A stretch of DNA of 64,000 nt from Adineta ricciae (Eukaryota; Rotifera; Eurotatoria; Adinetida; Adinetidae), in the NCBI GenBank assembly GCA_905250025.1, contig CAJNOJ010000074.1, positions 356,638 to 420,637 on the forward strand, given 5' to 3'. A program made the translations under genes and the position numbers. Below, piece after piece: positions 35,201-48,341 of the stretch (positions are counted from its first letter, which is position 1; each line of letters opens with the position of its first letter). The notes below the pieces were generated by a model. The model was not told where the DNA came from and made no database searches. It saw only the letters and a list, made by a program, of their open reading frames with translations.

Positions 35201-37958
35201 AGGATTTGCTTATGCACACATTTGGGCATGTCCACCAAGTGAAGGCGATGATTATATCTTTCATTGCCATCCAGCTGAACAACGTGTGCCAAAACCTAAG
35301 CGTTTACAAGAATGGTATAAAACAATGTTGGATATTGCTGTGAATCAACGAGTCGTCGTCGATTACAAAGTTTGTTCATGATAGTATCGAGATATTTTTT
35401 AGTAACAACGTAATGTTTGCTTTAGGACATTATGAAAGACTGTACTGATAGCGGCGTGAACAAAGCATCGGATCTTCCATATTTTGAAGGTGATTTTTGG
35501 TCTAGTACAATTGAAGATTTGCTGAAAGAACTCGATACCGAAGAAGAAGATCGAAGAAAATTCGAAGAACTTGAAGCAGTCAAAGCCTCAGATGATGGCT
35601 GTTTCGACGATCCAATCGAGCCTGAAGAGCCAACTGAAGTAAAAGGACAAGCTAAGAAATTAAGAAAGTTTATTCTGTTAAATTTTGATAGATATCGGAT
35701 AAACGTAAATCAGGTGGTGCGACAACACATAAGAAGAAGAATTTTAAAAAAACAGCTGGTCAACGACGAATAGCACGAAAAAATATGTCGAATGGCACAG
35801 ATCTAATCACGAAAATCTATGCAATGATGGAAAAACATAAAGAAGTAATATAAAATCTTTTGTCAACGATACATTCGCACGAACCCATTTCCATCCATTT
35901 ATTTAGTCATTCTTTGTTGTTCGTCTACGCAATCCTATGTCCAATCCAGCAACGTTAACCGATACAGATCCATTGATTCAATGTGATTTAATGGAATCTC
36001 GTGATGCTTTTCTTAACTTTTCTCGTGATAAACATTGTGAATTTTCTTCATTACGTCGTGCCAAATATTCAACCATGGCTTCACTAATTGAATTGCATTC
36101 ATCAACAGCAGATAAAGTTTCGTATACATGCAATTCATGTCGACAGTTATGTGATATTCGATATCATTGTACCGTATGCGATGATTATGATCTATGTAGT
36201 AAATGTTACACAACAGTTAAACATGAACATCGCATGGATCGTACAGATGATATGAGTGAAACACCAGCTAATTCAGATACACCGTTAACAACTCAACAAC
36301 AGCGACAAGTCATGATGCAACGACAATTAGATGCCATACGTCATGCAGCACAATGTCGGAATGCGAATTGCATATTCAAAAATTGTGCACCATGTCAAAG
36401 ATTACTTCAACATGCGAAGGAATGTACGAAACCATCAAGAAATCAATGTCCACTGTGTCATAAACTTATATCACCCATTTGGTATCATGCGAAAACATGT
36501 AATGATCAAAACTGTCCGGTATGTTTTCTTGTTCTTCGTCTTTTTATCGACTCTATTGAGAAAATATCATTTTATTTAGCTACCCTATTGTGCAAGCTTT
36601 AAAAATAAACTTCAACGACAACGTGCAGCAACTATGCAAGCAGATCGACGACGTATCAAAGCAATGCATCGGGCCAAAATGGCGCCAGGTACATTAGGAA
36701 TGATAGTTGTATTCACAAATGTGACACGGGCTTTTTTCGCATATCTAGGACCATCTCCACTCAGTACACAAAATACGGAGCCTGCACCTACACAGTATCA
36801 TCATCCAATGGAGTCCGCCTCGCCAAGCTCATCTGGTAAAATGATGCCCTCAGGTGGTAAAGGCGGTAAACCTGCGTCGATGAGTGGATTAGTGCGAGCT
36901 AACCTATCTTCTCAGCAAGTCTCTTCACAGCACTCAGTTTATTACAACGGTGGCAAAGGCGGTCCAGGAAATGGTGCGTATCCCATGATGATGTCTCATC
37001 CACAGCAATCTTCACAGCCATGGATGACACAACAACAACAACAACATCGATATGGATCACATATGGCCAGTGGTGGTAAACCAATGGCTTACACTCAGCA
37101 AAGAATGCCATATGGTGGAGATCCGTATATGATGCGACAACAAACCCCCCAAGTGCCATCAACATCTTACCCGTATCCATCAAATATAGGTAAATAATTG
37201 AATGCAAATGAGGGTTTTATATAGAATTTTTCTTCAATGATTTAGCTCCACCAGGCTATCCGCATTCTCAGCTAATGGATCCCAATGCAATCGCAGCAGC
37301 TCGTGCTGGTAAACCTATGTTACCTCAGCAAGTGCCACAGCCACAACAGCAACAAGTACCAACACGATATCCACTGAACTCCTATTATAGTCATCCGTCA
37401 TCAATGTCTTACCAACAACAACAGCCACCGCAAATGCAACAACAACCGCCCCATCGATCGCTTTCTCAAGGCCCAACTCCTGCCTATTCGATGCCATCTA
37501 CTCCAGCACCGTCAAACGGTGCTAGTTGTAAACCAATTCTTCTCGATTCGCTCGAATCAAAACCTGATGATCTCTTAGATGATCCATCGAAACAACAACA
37601 ACAACAACTACAACAACCACAACAGTCACAGCAACAGCAACAAATGTTCCATTCACTTATTCAATCTCGTTCACGTTCACAGACTCCTTCTTACTATCCA
37701 AATATGTCACCAGCTAATGCTTCTTATTATTCTCCTCAACGTCCAATGACACCCACAGGAGATTATAGTATGGTCCAAGCACGTGGTATTCGACCGCCAC
37801 CTCCTGCTGCCTATGGAACTTTAACTGTTCAGCAGCGTATCCGAACTCCACTTGCTCCGCCGATGTCATCTGTAACGAGTGATCCATCAATGGGTATGAC
37901 ACCAAATCCTATGGGACTTCAGTCTACTCCACCTCCACCTTCTGTAACGCCTCGTTAA
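32256..37958 (+). CDS. CREBBP: CREB-binding protein/p300 histone acetyltransferase, compact form
   Basis: Thirteen exons (32256-32294, 32355-32730, 32795-32914, 32975-33567, 33730-34209, 34262-35034, 35090-35369, 35426-35638, 35692-35844, 35907-36518, 36580-36688, 36749-37189, 37246-37958) total 4,902 nt and give 1,633 residues. Domains in order are TAZ1 ([16 protein letters not shown]), KIX ([20 protein letters not shown]), bromodomain ([15 protein letters not shown]), RING/PHD ([23 protein letters not shown]), HAT ([48 protein letters not shown]), ZZ ([16 protein letters not shown]), TAZ2 ([14 protein letters not shown]), then a Gln-rich tail. It acetylates histones and bridges transcription factors to the transcription machinery. 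It is about 800 residues shorter than vertebrate CBP, with almost nothing before TAZ1. The first exon (13 codons) is the least certain join. Confidence 0.93.
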
Positions 37959-38868
37959 AATCAGAATTATTTTCGTTCTCTATCTCTATTTATTATCTTC
38001 GTACGTGTGCCTCTTGCGCTCTATTTTTTGGCTGCCTGATTTTATTCTTCTCTTAAATTATCGGCAAGGGTCTCATGTGTTTTTTCTCATTTCATTTTCT
38101 CTCTTTTTATACACATTCATATATCTCTCATACATATATGAAACAAACAACTCGATTCATTTCGTTTCATTTTCTTTCGAGTGTGTTCATGTACATAGAG
38201 TTGAATCTTTTGTTTTTTTCTTTTCTTGCTTCTTTATGAAAAATATGCGCCTCGTTCAGCTATGGTAGTTTTGTCAATTCTTTCTTTTTTACATCGCTCA
38301 TGTATATTGATATCTGTTTGCTGTGGAACAAAATAAAAACAAAGGCATCTTCGTTTCTCTCTCTCTCTGAATATTTTTCATAACAGATTTTGTTGATGTT
38401 GTTGTTGTTGTTATTCGCTTTGTGCATTAAGTTTGTTTCTCTCTCAGTCGTTGTTGTACTCTGTTGAATCCTCATTTCTTTATCTCTTCTTGATTTCCAC
38501 AAGGAGTATGAGTCAATCGATGTGTATGTATCACATGTCTCTTTTTTCCTTCTCTTTAAGATTTGTCTGTCTTTCTTCCAGACAATATATGCTTTTCCTG
38601 TCGCTTTTTTCTATAAGCCCGAGCGCGCGCTATTGCCGTCAAAAATCTTATTTACTTTCTTTTTTTTTCTACTTGTACTAATAATAAAGTGAAATGATCA
38701 AATGAAAAGCAGAACGATTTTTTCTTAAATATATGAAATTGTGTATTTGTTACGAATGAACAACAGCTGTAGAGAATGCTAAGATTTTAGTCATTCGATG
38801 ATAGCACTGTGGTTTGATAGAAAATATTAAGATCGATCACCAGAATTCTGCGGACATGTATGTTTGTT
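37959..38868. other. 3' flanking region between convergent genes
   Basis: T-rich, low-complexity sequence with (TC)n and (GTT)n runs. An aataaag signal at about 38684 may end the CBP transcript. The ORFs here are hydrophobic artefacts of T-rich sequence. Confidence 0.55.
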
Positions 38869-41800
38869 TTAATTCTTGTCGGAATCGTCCACTTTTGCTG
38901 CTAAGAAAACGAAAATTGGAAGATATATCATTTATCAAGACGATTAGTGACCACTCACCTTTCGAAGTTGTTGTAGTTTTATCTAAAACTCTTTCGCCAT
39001 GAAAATAATCTTTGCGATGTTTACTAGATTTGTTGTTGCATCTGCTTTGATAGAAACACGGTATAAGAAAATCAGGGAGATTCGTATGTCGATACGCTGC
39101 TCGGTGGACAGGATCGTCTAGCTTGTCACAACTTCTATCGTTGTCACATTTAGGAACACGATGCGGTTCATGAGTAAGATGAGGTTCTCTTTCCGAGCAG
39201 AGTTCTGAATAACGACATGGATGCGAATATGTTGAATTATGTTCTGGAACATCGGATGAGTACTGAAGAAGACAGTAGATGCCATCTTTACACGGTTTCA
39301 AAGGTGACTTCGGAGTTTTAGCAGAAGCACTCTTTCGTTTGTCTGCCATATCACCATACTTGAGTTTGCTCTTAACCGTCGCTCGATGCGAATCATCGTA
39401 TTCCGTTGTTACTGTTGTTGTTGCACTGGCACTTGCACTTGTGCTTGCCGTCGATGCGCCCCCGAAACTTTTATCGAACGTTGGATGCATCGAGGGTTGT
39501 CTTGTAAAATGTACAACTAAATTTTTCATCGGCACTTTACGATTACCAGCACTCACATGAATAAAATTCAATTTAGTCAAATCAAGATCCGATCGACTGA
39601 ATCTACAACACATAATACCTCGGCTGTAGAGCGCATTTGGTCCAGCATGTGCAAGAACAACAAAACCATTCGAAAGATGAAGCTCTAAGCAGTAAGTGAA
39701 ATAATCTGCATTGTTGCAACCAGTGTAAAACGTATCTGTTTTCACTCCATATTTCTTTTTGCTCCTGATTATTTCATGTTGAAATGGATGACCAACTGCC
39801 AGATAAGAAATCGGTTCGTGATATTGATCGTCGATTTCGATAGGTTTTGCGGCAACATAACATATTAAACAACGTAAATGTGATTGGTCCACATCTGGAT
39901 CAATTTTTTCACTTGACAACGTTATCATCATATCACCGTGTAAAGCTTTCCAGTAGATATGAGTTATATTATCTTTTGATGGATGAGCTTCTTCAGAACG
40001 ATATTGTGCGTACGCTTGCGAAATTGTCAGAGGTAAAACATAGTGTTCCTCAAGATTGGTAGAAGGTATTGTGATTGTTATACCTCTCAGATAGCTCAAA
40101 GCTAAAGAAGGAGTATACTTTTCATACCGCTGTAATATCGTCCTGACAACTGTCTCTTGGTAATCAGCTCGTACTTTAGAGCTTGGCGTCGCTCCGAACG
40201 TTCCTTTATCAGGCGTTAGTTCAACTTTGTGGTCTTCAATAGTGATACGATCGCTAAATACGGCACCAACGGCTCTTCTTGCATCCTCACTAAGATGATC
40301 AAAAAGACTCCTTGGCATATAGATATGATCAATATAGTCCAAAGGAATCAGTTGAGGTAGATGCGCTTCGATCGTTTGATGAGAATCAACTGCAAGCCAT
40401 CGTTGAAATATTTGATCAAGAGTAATATCCATTGATTTCAAGTTGAATTGTGAACTAGTGAGTGCCATCAATTCCAGTGCTGCAGCATACTCATAACCTG
40501 GCACTCCGGCATGTAATCTAGTCGCATGATAGTGTTTCACTCGTTCGGAAATAGAACCAGGATCGTTACCCAACCATGGCCGCATTGTATAGGCTCTACC
40601 GCTAACAAAAGACGTTGCTGCTTGCATGGAGAAATTTGCATCACAATGATGCAAAATCTCTCGTTTAAAGATGATAACTATATCACCGTAATAATGACCC
40701 ATATGTGGTCCAAGGATACTGAAAACAAGTTTATCAGTACCTAGCGCTTTGTCAGAGGCGTATCCAATACCGGCAGGATCGGAATGAAGTTTGATAGATG
40801 CTTGTGCAATATCAATTGCTTTTGAGCGTAATGCTCTCATGTCATTCGGCGGAATTGTGCCAGATAATTTATTCTCTTTCTTTCTTACTGTATCCTCAAA
40901 GGATGCTGCGACGAATATTTCCGGATTTGCAGATTTCGATAGAAATCCTTGCTTGCCAAATTCGAGGCAAACTAACGCAGTAACATATTTTCTTGCATCT
41001 TCTTCATATGTTTTGATTTTCAAAGCATCAATACGTCTGATTCGACTGTGATGTAAGACGGAATTGGCGACGAATGTTGGATCCTTCAAGTGCTCCATGT
41101 ATTCACGACTCATTACATGGCCATGGAGAAGTATAGACTCAAATATAACTAAGTTACATCGATGGATGGGTTGAACCGTACGTATCCAATCAACAATTTC
41201 ATCTGGTATTAAGCCAGGCGGTAAAGGCTTCCAATTCTGTTTGCTAACAAATCGATTAACACATTCTATGTTGTTCTTGTGGTTCTGAACAAAATCTACG
41301 TGTTTATTCGTACCATAGTATCTTACAACGCCAGGCTCGTGCATGATACGATGACGAAATTGAAGCCTATGCTCAAGTTTATCCGGCTCCCGACACTCAT
41401 CACGGTATGGACATAACGGTCGAATATCAGGAATATGCGGATGTGTCAATGTATTAATGTGTTCTTCGTCGGAAACCATACTACATTTTTCACCGTATGG
41501 ACACACTTGACGTGCGATATGAATTGATCTAGATTGATGTAATTGTGTTTGATCAAGACAGTTCCGTCCAAGTTTGCAAACATGAGCAAAATTCAGACAA
41601 TGTTGTTGGATAACTGTTGAAAGACTTCGATTATTTTTTGATTCACAGAGAGCGCTATGCATTGGACATTCGAATGGGGTATGTGGACACGGAGGTGGAA
41701 ATGGATGCTGAAAATCTTCGAAATGACTCTTGTCATGAAATAAAGCACAGTTATTTCCGTATGGACAATATGGTGCAAAATGTCGATATTGATCACAATG

Positions 41801-42257
41801 TTCTCTAACTTCCTTCAGATAGTCAATACATTTATGATTTTGCGGGCAAAGTGGTAAGTGTCGAAACATTTTCAAATGATCTTCTGTTTGTTTCTTGCAC
41901 CGGCTTCCGTCAGGACAAAAATCTGGATGTTCATATTCGCGACAATGACTCTTGTCGTCGATCTGATCACATTTGCCACCCTTCCGACATTGACTTTGAC
42001 TTGACGACTTGCTTGCGACACTCCCGTCACCTTTAGATTTCTATTAATTAAGACGAATTTCGTCAGTATAAAGTGCTTACATTTACTTTCATCGAGAAGG
42101 AAACACTCTTATGAAAATTTACCTTCGAAGAGCTCGCTGATTTCGATGCGAGCAAATTTTCTAGACATGCACGGTGAAATTTAACGCCCGACGCTGTGGT
42201 TACTTCCTGATCGTCATCTCCATGCAAGGGCTCATTACACGACGAACAAGTTGACAT
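38869..42257 (-). CDS. Large multi-zinc-finger protein (PBZ/CCCH-like fingers flanking an unknown domain)
   Basis: Exons 42257-42123, 42040-38959 and 38900-38869 total 3,249 nt and give 1,082 residues. If the last intron is retained, the frame instead runs to 38837. The N-terminus has a half-LIM-like segment (CSSCNEPL...KFHRACL). About eight fingers follow with the pattern C-x4-5-C-x6-10-H-x4-6-H (CPYGNNCALFHDKSHFEDFQ, CPYGEKCSMVSDEEH, CPYRDECREPDKLEH). A central region of about 550 residues of unknown fold contains GPHMGHYYGDIVIIFKRE and WLGNDPGSISERVKHYH. Four more fingers lie near the C-terminus (CRYSELC, CDNDRSC, CFYQSRC). The spacing resembles poly(ADP-ribose)-binding PBZ fingers, so ADP-ribose or RNA binding is possible but unproven. 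It resembles proteins I associate with bdelloid expansions. Confidence 0.75.
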
Positions 42258-42723
42258 TTTAAACAAACCTAATGTATAAAGAAATTCTCCGTTTCCAACA
42301 TATTAGACTTCCAGAATATAGAGTACCTCAAATCAATAATCGCAAAAGCTGAAGATAAAATATGTTTGCCATCAACGGGACGCAAATTCTTCAAAATGCT
42401 ATAAACTCAAACTACCGGAGTGCAGTACCTCATCAGTGTAATAAATTTCCTTTCTTCAGTTTGGTAGGAAGAAAAAAAACTTATCTGGTGTAAATAACTG
42501 CAAAAAATTCCAACATAGGCATCAGTACTGAAGAGAAAAAACACAGTTTCACATGCTTTCTTTTCGAATAATAACACGGGAGAACAGATGTAAAAAAAGC
42601 ATTGTCTTATTTTTTGATCTCTCATAGCTGTCTTTTTCTTCTGTTCTTCTGTAAATATATTCAATATATTTTCGTATATATTACCAAAACTGCCGCAAAT
42701 GAAAATATATACATAATTTTAGA
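42258..42723. other. Spacer between the GTPase and zinc-finger genes
   Basis: About 465 AT-rich bases. It ends with a splice-acceptor-like cattag shortly before the zinc-finger ATG on the minus strand. No supported ORF. Confidence 0.5.
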
Positions 42724-43486
42724 TCATTCATCATAAATTACAAACATTGAGACATACTCATAAGAAATTAAAAATTTATTTAAGAATTCTTTCATATTAG
42801 TCATATTTAAAAAGGATTTCAGATGGCTTTGAAGCGATTTTGCGTCTTGAATTGTTTCCGTTACTGGTTTTAGTAGATCTTGCCTTTCTACCATGGCGTC
42901 TATCAGCCATCCCAATCCTTCACGAACACCTTCACCACGAAGTGCGCACGTTGGATGTAGATGCCATTCTTTAATCCCATCCAACTTGACTAAATTGAGT
43001 TTTACCTTTAACTCGTCCAGTGTCATTGCAGTTGGTAGATCTTGTTTATTAGCAAGAATGAGGAAAGGTTTGGTGCGTAATTCGTCTTCATTGGCGAGCT
43101 GATGAAGTTCATTACATGTTTCGTCAATCGTTGTTCGATCACTGGAATCAACTACATAGATTATTCCCGTCATTCGTCGATAATACGCTCGCTGTAATGC
43201 ACGACCTGCTGAACGTCCGCCTTCGTCGAATAAAATAACCGAGTTATTGTTTATAGGAACAATCTGGATTTCTAAGCCCATCGTGTATAAGGAGTCGTGC
43301 TGATTTTGAAGTTTTCTGGGAAAGAAGACTACAGAAGTTTTACCTATATAGAAAAGTAGCGTAAATGAATACTAGACTGTCGGAAATGAGCAGTTCGTTA
43401 CCAGCTGAGTGCGCTCCCGCTATGAATACCATGAATGATGAATGTTTAGAATCGGATTCAGTTCGTTTGTTATGTGAAGAAGCCAT
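42724..43486 (-). CDS. ARF-like small GTPase with atypical switch II
   Basis: Exons 43486-43402 and 43343-42724 total 705 nt and give 234 residues (ARF/ARL proteins are usually about 180). The P-loop GAHSAGKT is at residues 24-31. The switch I threonine is probably Thr49 (YTMG). NKQD is present (LANKQDLPTA) and SSDRTTIDE fits the ARF fold. Switch II reads FDEGGR (residues 67-72), where most ARFs have WDVGGQ, so the catalytic glutamine is replaced by Arg. There is no Gly2 for myristoylation. The C-terminus is about 45 residues longer than usual. Slow GTP hydrolysis is a reasonable inference. The ARL subgroup cannot be assigned. The intron interrupts the P-loop codon for Gly29. Confidence 0.85.
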
Positions 43487-43801
43487 TTCAATGGATTAGC
43501 TTTGCTCGATTTGCTAGCGCCCGACTAGACAGAAGATTTTGCTCGTTTTTCTCCTCTCTCAAATATACCTTTTCTAACGTGACAATCAGTAAGAAAAGTT
43601 ATAGTCTTCAAACTGTGACATCGTGTCAAATATTTCACAATTCGAATGCAAGTCCTCCGATGACTCAACAAAAAGAACAAATGTAGCTATCTCACTTTTT
43701 ACAATAGTTAATAAAATCCAACGAATTTCTTATTATAAAGTTTGGAGCACAAAAAAGAACTAAAATTGACTATATTCGGAATTGAAGAAAGTGTGTTTTG
43801 T

Positions 43802-44751
43802 TCACCAGTACTTGTATGGATACTGAATAGCACCGTACCACAAATGTTTTCGATGCGGATATCTGCGGCTTTGTAGATGAGAACGATCATGAGAGTTATA
43901 TGAGGGATCATCAAACTGCGATCGATGATGTGATGCTCTATGATGATCACGATGCCATTGATGATCAGGTGCCTCTAAAGAATTTTCAGAGATTAAATAT
44001 GAAACTAATTATTTTATCATAACTAACTAATCATTGGATAAAAACTCATGCCATTTGGCCAAATATTCGCATTGAGATAAATAGGTTCATTACAATTACT
44101 ATGGATGTAAGGTAATTGTTCATTGTCTGAAGCCTGCTGTACATAGATAGCCACATGTTTCAGTACGGTTTCTATCTCAACATTTGGCATTGCAAGACGG
44201 GGAAGTAAATGGTGTGTATACACGCTGTTTCGAAGGTCAGATCTGGCTATAGATGATGCACCTGCTGCACATCCATAAGCAATAATAGTTGATGGTGGAC
44301 CTTTCATAGGTGAAAGACCATCTCGTAGTTTTGGACGGCGATCAAAGAATGAGTTATGTCTAGCTGCGTCTAGAATGCTGACACGTGTCCGACAACAATC
44401 TAGAATAACGATAACAACTCGCGGCCGGTTTCGATGCAACTGTTGGATTACATTTTGAGCGTCGGTGCAGTAAGGATTGGAAAAGTCTATAGGTAATAGA
44501 AGATTCTTTCCATCAAATTGAGCGCCGTGACCAGAATAGTAGAAGACAACGATAGAACCTGGTCGAACAGAGCGTGCGAATTTATCGATTGTTGAGTCCA
44601 TTTGCTCCTCGGTGAGATCGATTCCTACCCGGACTTGAAAACCAACCGATCGCAGAGATCTAGCTGTGTCTCTTGCGTCATGAGCGCATGGTGTTAGATC
44701 TCCTTCTTCATATCTGACATTGCCTATAGCCAGAGCTTGCTTTGGGTTCAT
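43802..44751 (-). CDS. Metacaspase-like peptidase (C14), catalytic dyad intact
   Basis: Exons 44751-44028 and 43974-43802 total 897 nt and give 298 residues. The caspase-fold domain opens with QALAIGN and NDA/HDA-type helices. The catalytic His75 is in YYSGHGAQ and the catalytic Cys120 in VVIVILDCCR, followed by a GLSP...PPSTIIAYGCAAGASS segment, as in type I-like metacaspases and other eukaryotic C14 proteins. The second exon adds an Arg/His-rich tail (HQWHRDHHRASHHRS). The ATG at 44751 is chosen because it aligns with the start of the divergent paralogue. An upstream exon at about 44937-44908 (MLLPSDINHT) could splice in frame and extend the N-terminus. No death or prodomain is visible. Confidence 0.85.
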
Positions 44752-45630
44752 CGAAATAGTGCCAACACAAAACTTCAAAGCGGAAATCTAGAAATACTGA
44801 CGTCATTTTTTATGAAATGTATGAAATTCTATAAATGAATTTGACAAAAAAATAACTTGTTGTTATTCCTGTAGGAAAAAGAAAGTTGCAGCCGAAATTA
44901 ATCATACCGTATGGTTGATATCGGAAGGTAAAAGCATGACTGTGGAGAAAAACAGATCGATGTTACTCATTTTCTCTTCTACCCAGTGTTTAATGTCACG
45001 TTGTTTAACACTTCCGTAAGAGTATATCAGCAAAAAGGAAATATTACAAGTCAACCACATGAATAGATATGATCAGTTTACTTACCTTTTTTTAAATTTT
45101 TTTGTTTACGTGAGAAACGAACAGGTGGGAAATGTATTGGATCATTGGTTATAATATGGCGAACTAATGAAAATATTTTACTACCTCATTGCTCCATGTA
45201 TTTTTTCTCTTTTCTCTTGTCCTTGACAGTTCATTTTCGTGCGAAACCTATAACATTGCTTTTTCCACTGTCAGTTGTGTGTACCGCTTTGTAAACATGT
45301 CGTATGGAAAGTAGCTACAAAGTGTTGATAGAGCGTACTGTTTATCGGTGCAAACTATTGGACCTGAACCATTCTTTCCCCGCGGCATGCATTGCAAACT
45401 ATCATGTTGAAAACAAGAAAACGTCCTCTTTTGTGTTTAGTGGTTAATCATCCGTCAGAAATTATGTGAGGGATAAACAGATTGTATCATTAATATCCAT
45501 ACCATAAAACACGAGTGGTTTATATTTCACTTCGAGGATTTTAGTGTTTATCTATATGACAAGCTAATCTATACATTTTCATCACACTCCAATCCTTATA
45601 TTTAATTAGATTAATAAAAAAAACACGTCT
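44752..45630. other. Intergenic region between the divergent metacaspase-like genes
   Basis: About 880 bases that must hold both promoters. A possible alternative first exon for the minus-strand gene lies at about 44937-44908. No other coding signal was seen. Confidence 0.5.
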
Positions 45631-46566
45631 ATGTTTCAAAGGCAAGCATTAGTCATTGGCAATGGCAATTACAAAGCATTACCACGAAAACCATGTGTGA
45701 ACGATGCGAACGACATGTCTGCAGCACTACGTTCTATCGGATTTCTTACACATTGTGCAACTGATCTGAACAGTTACGAATTGGAAAGACGTACGAATAG
45801 ATTCGCACAGTCCATCGAACCGAACTCTCTAGTAGTGTTCTACTATTCTGGCCTTGGCGTACAGTACAATGATTACAACTATTTAATTCCAACAGACAAC
45901 GCAGGGATCAATGCCGAGAGTATCAAGGAAGATGCTGTTAATGTTGAAAATTTCATCGAAACTTTACAAAACAAAGCTCCTAGAGTAGTGATTGTTATTC
46001 TTGACTGTTGCCGACCGTACCGGGCGTTGGGACGTTTGAATCCATTTTTTGATCGGAACACACTTGGCTTGCTCCAAGGACTTGCACCTGTACGTCCACC
46101 TCCATCCACTGTCATTGCCTATTCTAGTGCAGAAGGAACACCATCGACAAGATTGATCGTCAAAGGAAGAAATAGTATATTCACTCATCATTTACTTCGT
46201 CATATAACCACACCAAACGTCGATATTGATACGATTTTGAAACTTGTCTCTTGGAGTGTTCAACAAGAAACTCGGAATCAACAAATACCTATTCGGTACA
46301 GTAATGTGTACGAAAATATCTGTCTTGTCAATACCGGTTTTAATCAAAATTATCTACAATGGCCGTATGGTATGCAATTAAAACAACCCATCGGTGAGTA
46401 AGATTTTTGTGACATCGACAGAGATTTTTTGATGATCATGCATTTAGGTATGAGAGACTATCAACCAAGACTTATGCTGGATTATGCTCATCATCGTCAT
46501 CATCATCATTCACGTAAGACGAGGAGAGCAAAGAAAGTGATCCATCCATTGACACACCATTTCTAA
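45631..46566 (+). CDS. Metacaspase-like protein with catalytic His replaced by Leu (pseudo-peptidase candidate)
   Basis: Exons 45631-46393 and 46448-46566 total 882 nt and give 293 residues. It aligns along its length with the gene at 43802-44751: QALVIGN, SLVVFYYSG, RVVIVILDCCR, PPSTVIAYSSAEGT and a phase-1 intron before a basic, His-rich tail (DYAHHRHHHHSRKTRRAKK). At residue 75, where the paralogue has His, this protein has Leu (YYSGLGVQ). The Cys at 127 is kept. Without the His the Cys cannot be activated in the usual way, so peptidase activity is probably lost while the fold and substrate or partner binding may remain. The frame is open and splice sites are intact, so it is not an obvious pseudogene. 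Confidence 0.85.
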
Positions 46567-46876
46567 GTTTTTTCGAGAAATTAGTTAATCTTTCCAGTAT
46601 GCATAATTGAATAATATCGAGACATCATGTGTGAATACAATTGTTTTACCCAATGTCTTTGTAAATTATATATTTGTAACCTGAATAATATTAACTTAAT
46701 ATGATAACTCGTACAATTCAAAACAGAAAATGAACTATTCCACCAAATATTTAGTATCAATTAGTATGAAGAAATTGATTCATCCAAGAAAGAAAAACGA
46801 TTAATTATGAAAGAAATGAGAAAAAAATATTTCCGAATCGTTCTGTTCATTGAAAAGAAAAAGAAAATTTGAGATT

Positions 46877-48341
<1,465 letters not shown>

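Noticed and set aside
46490-46515. (CAT)n run as a non-coding microsatellite
   Set aside because: It lies in frame in the last exon of the metacaspase-like gene and encodes part of its His-rich tail.
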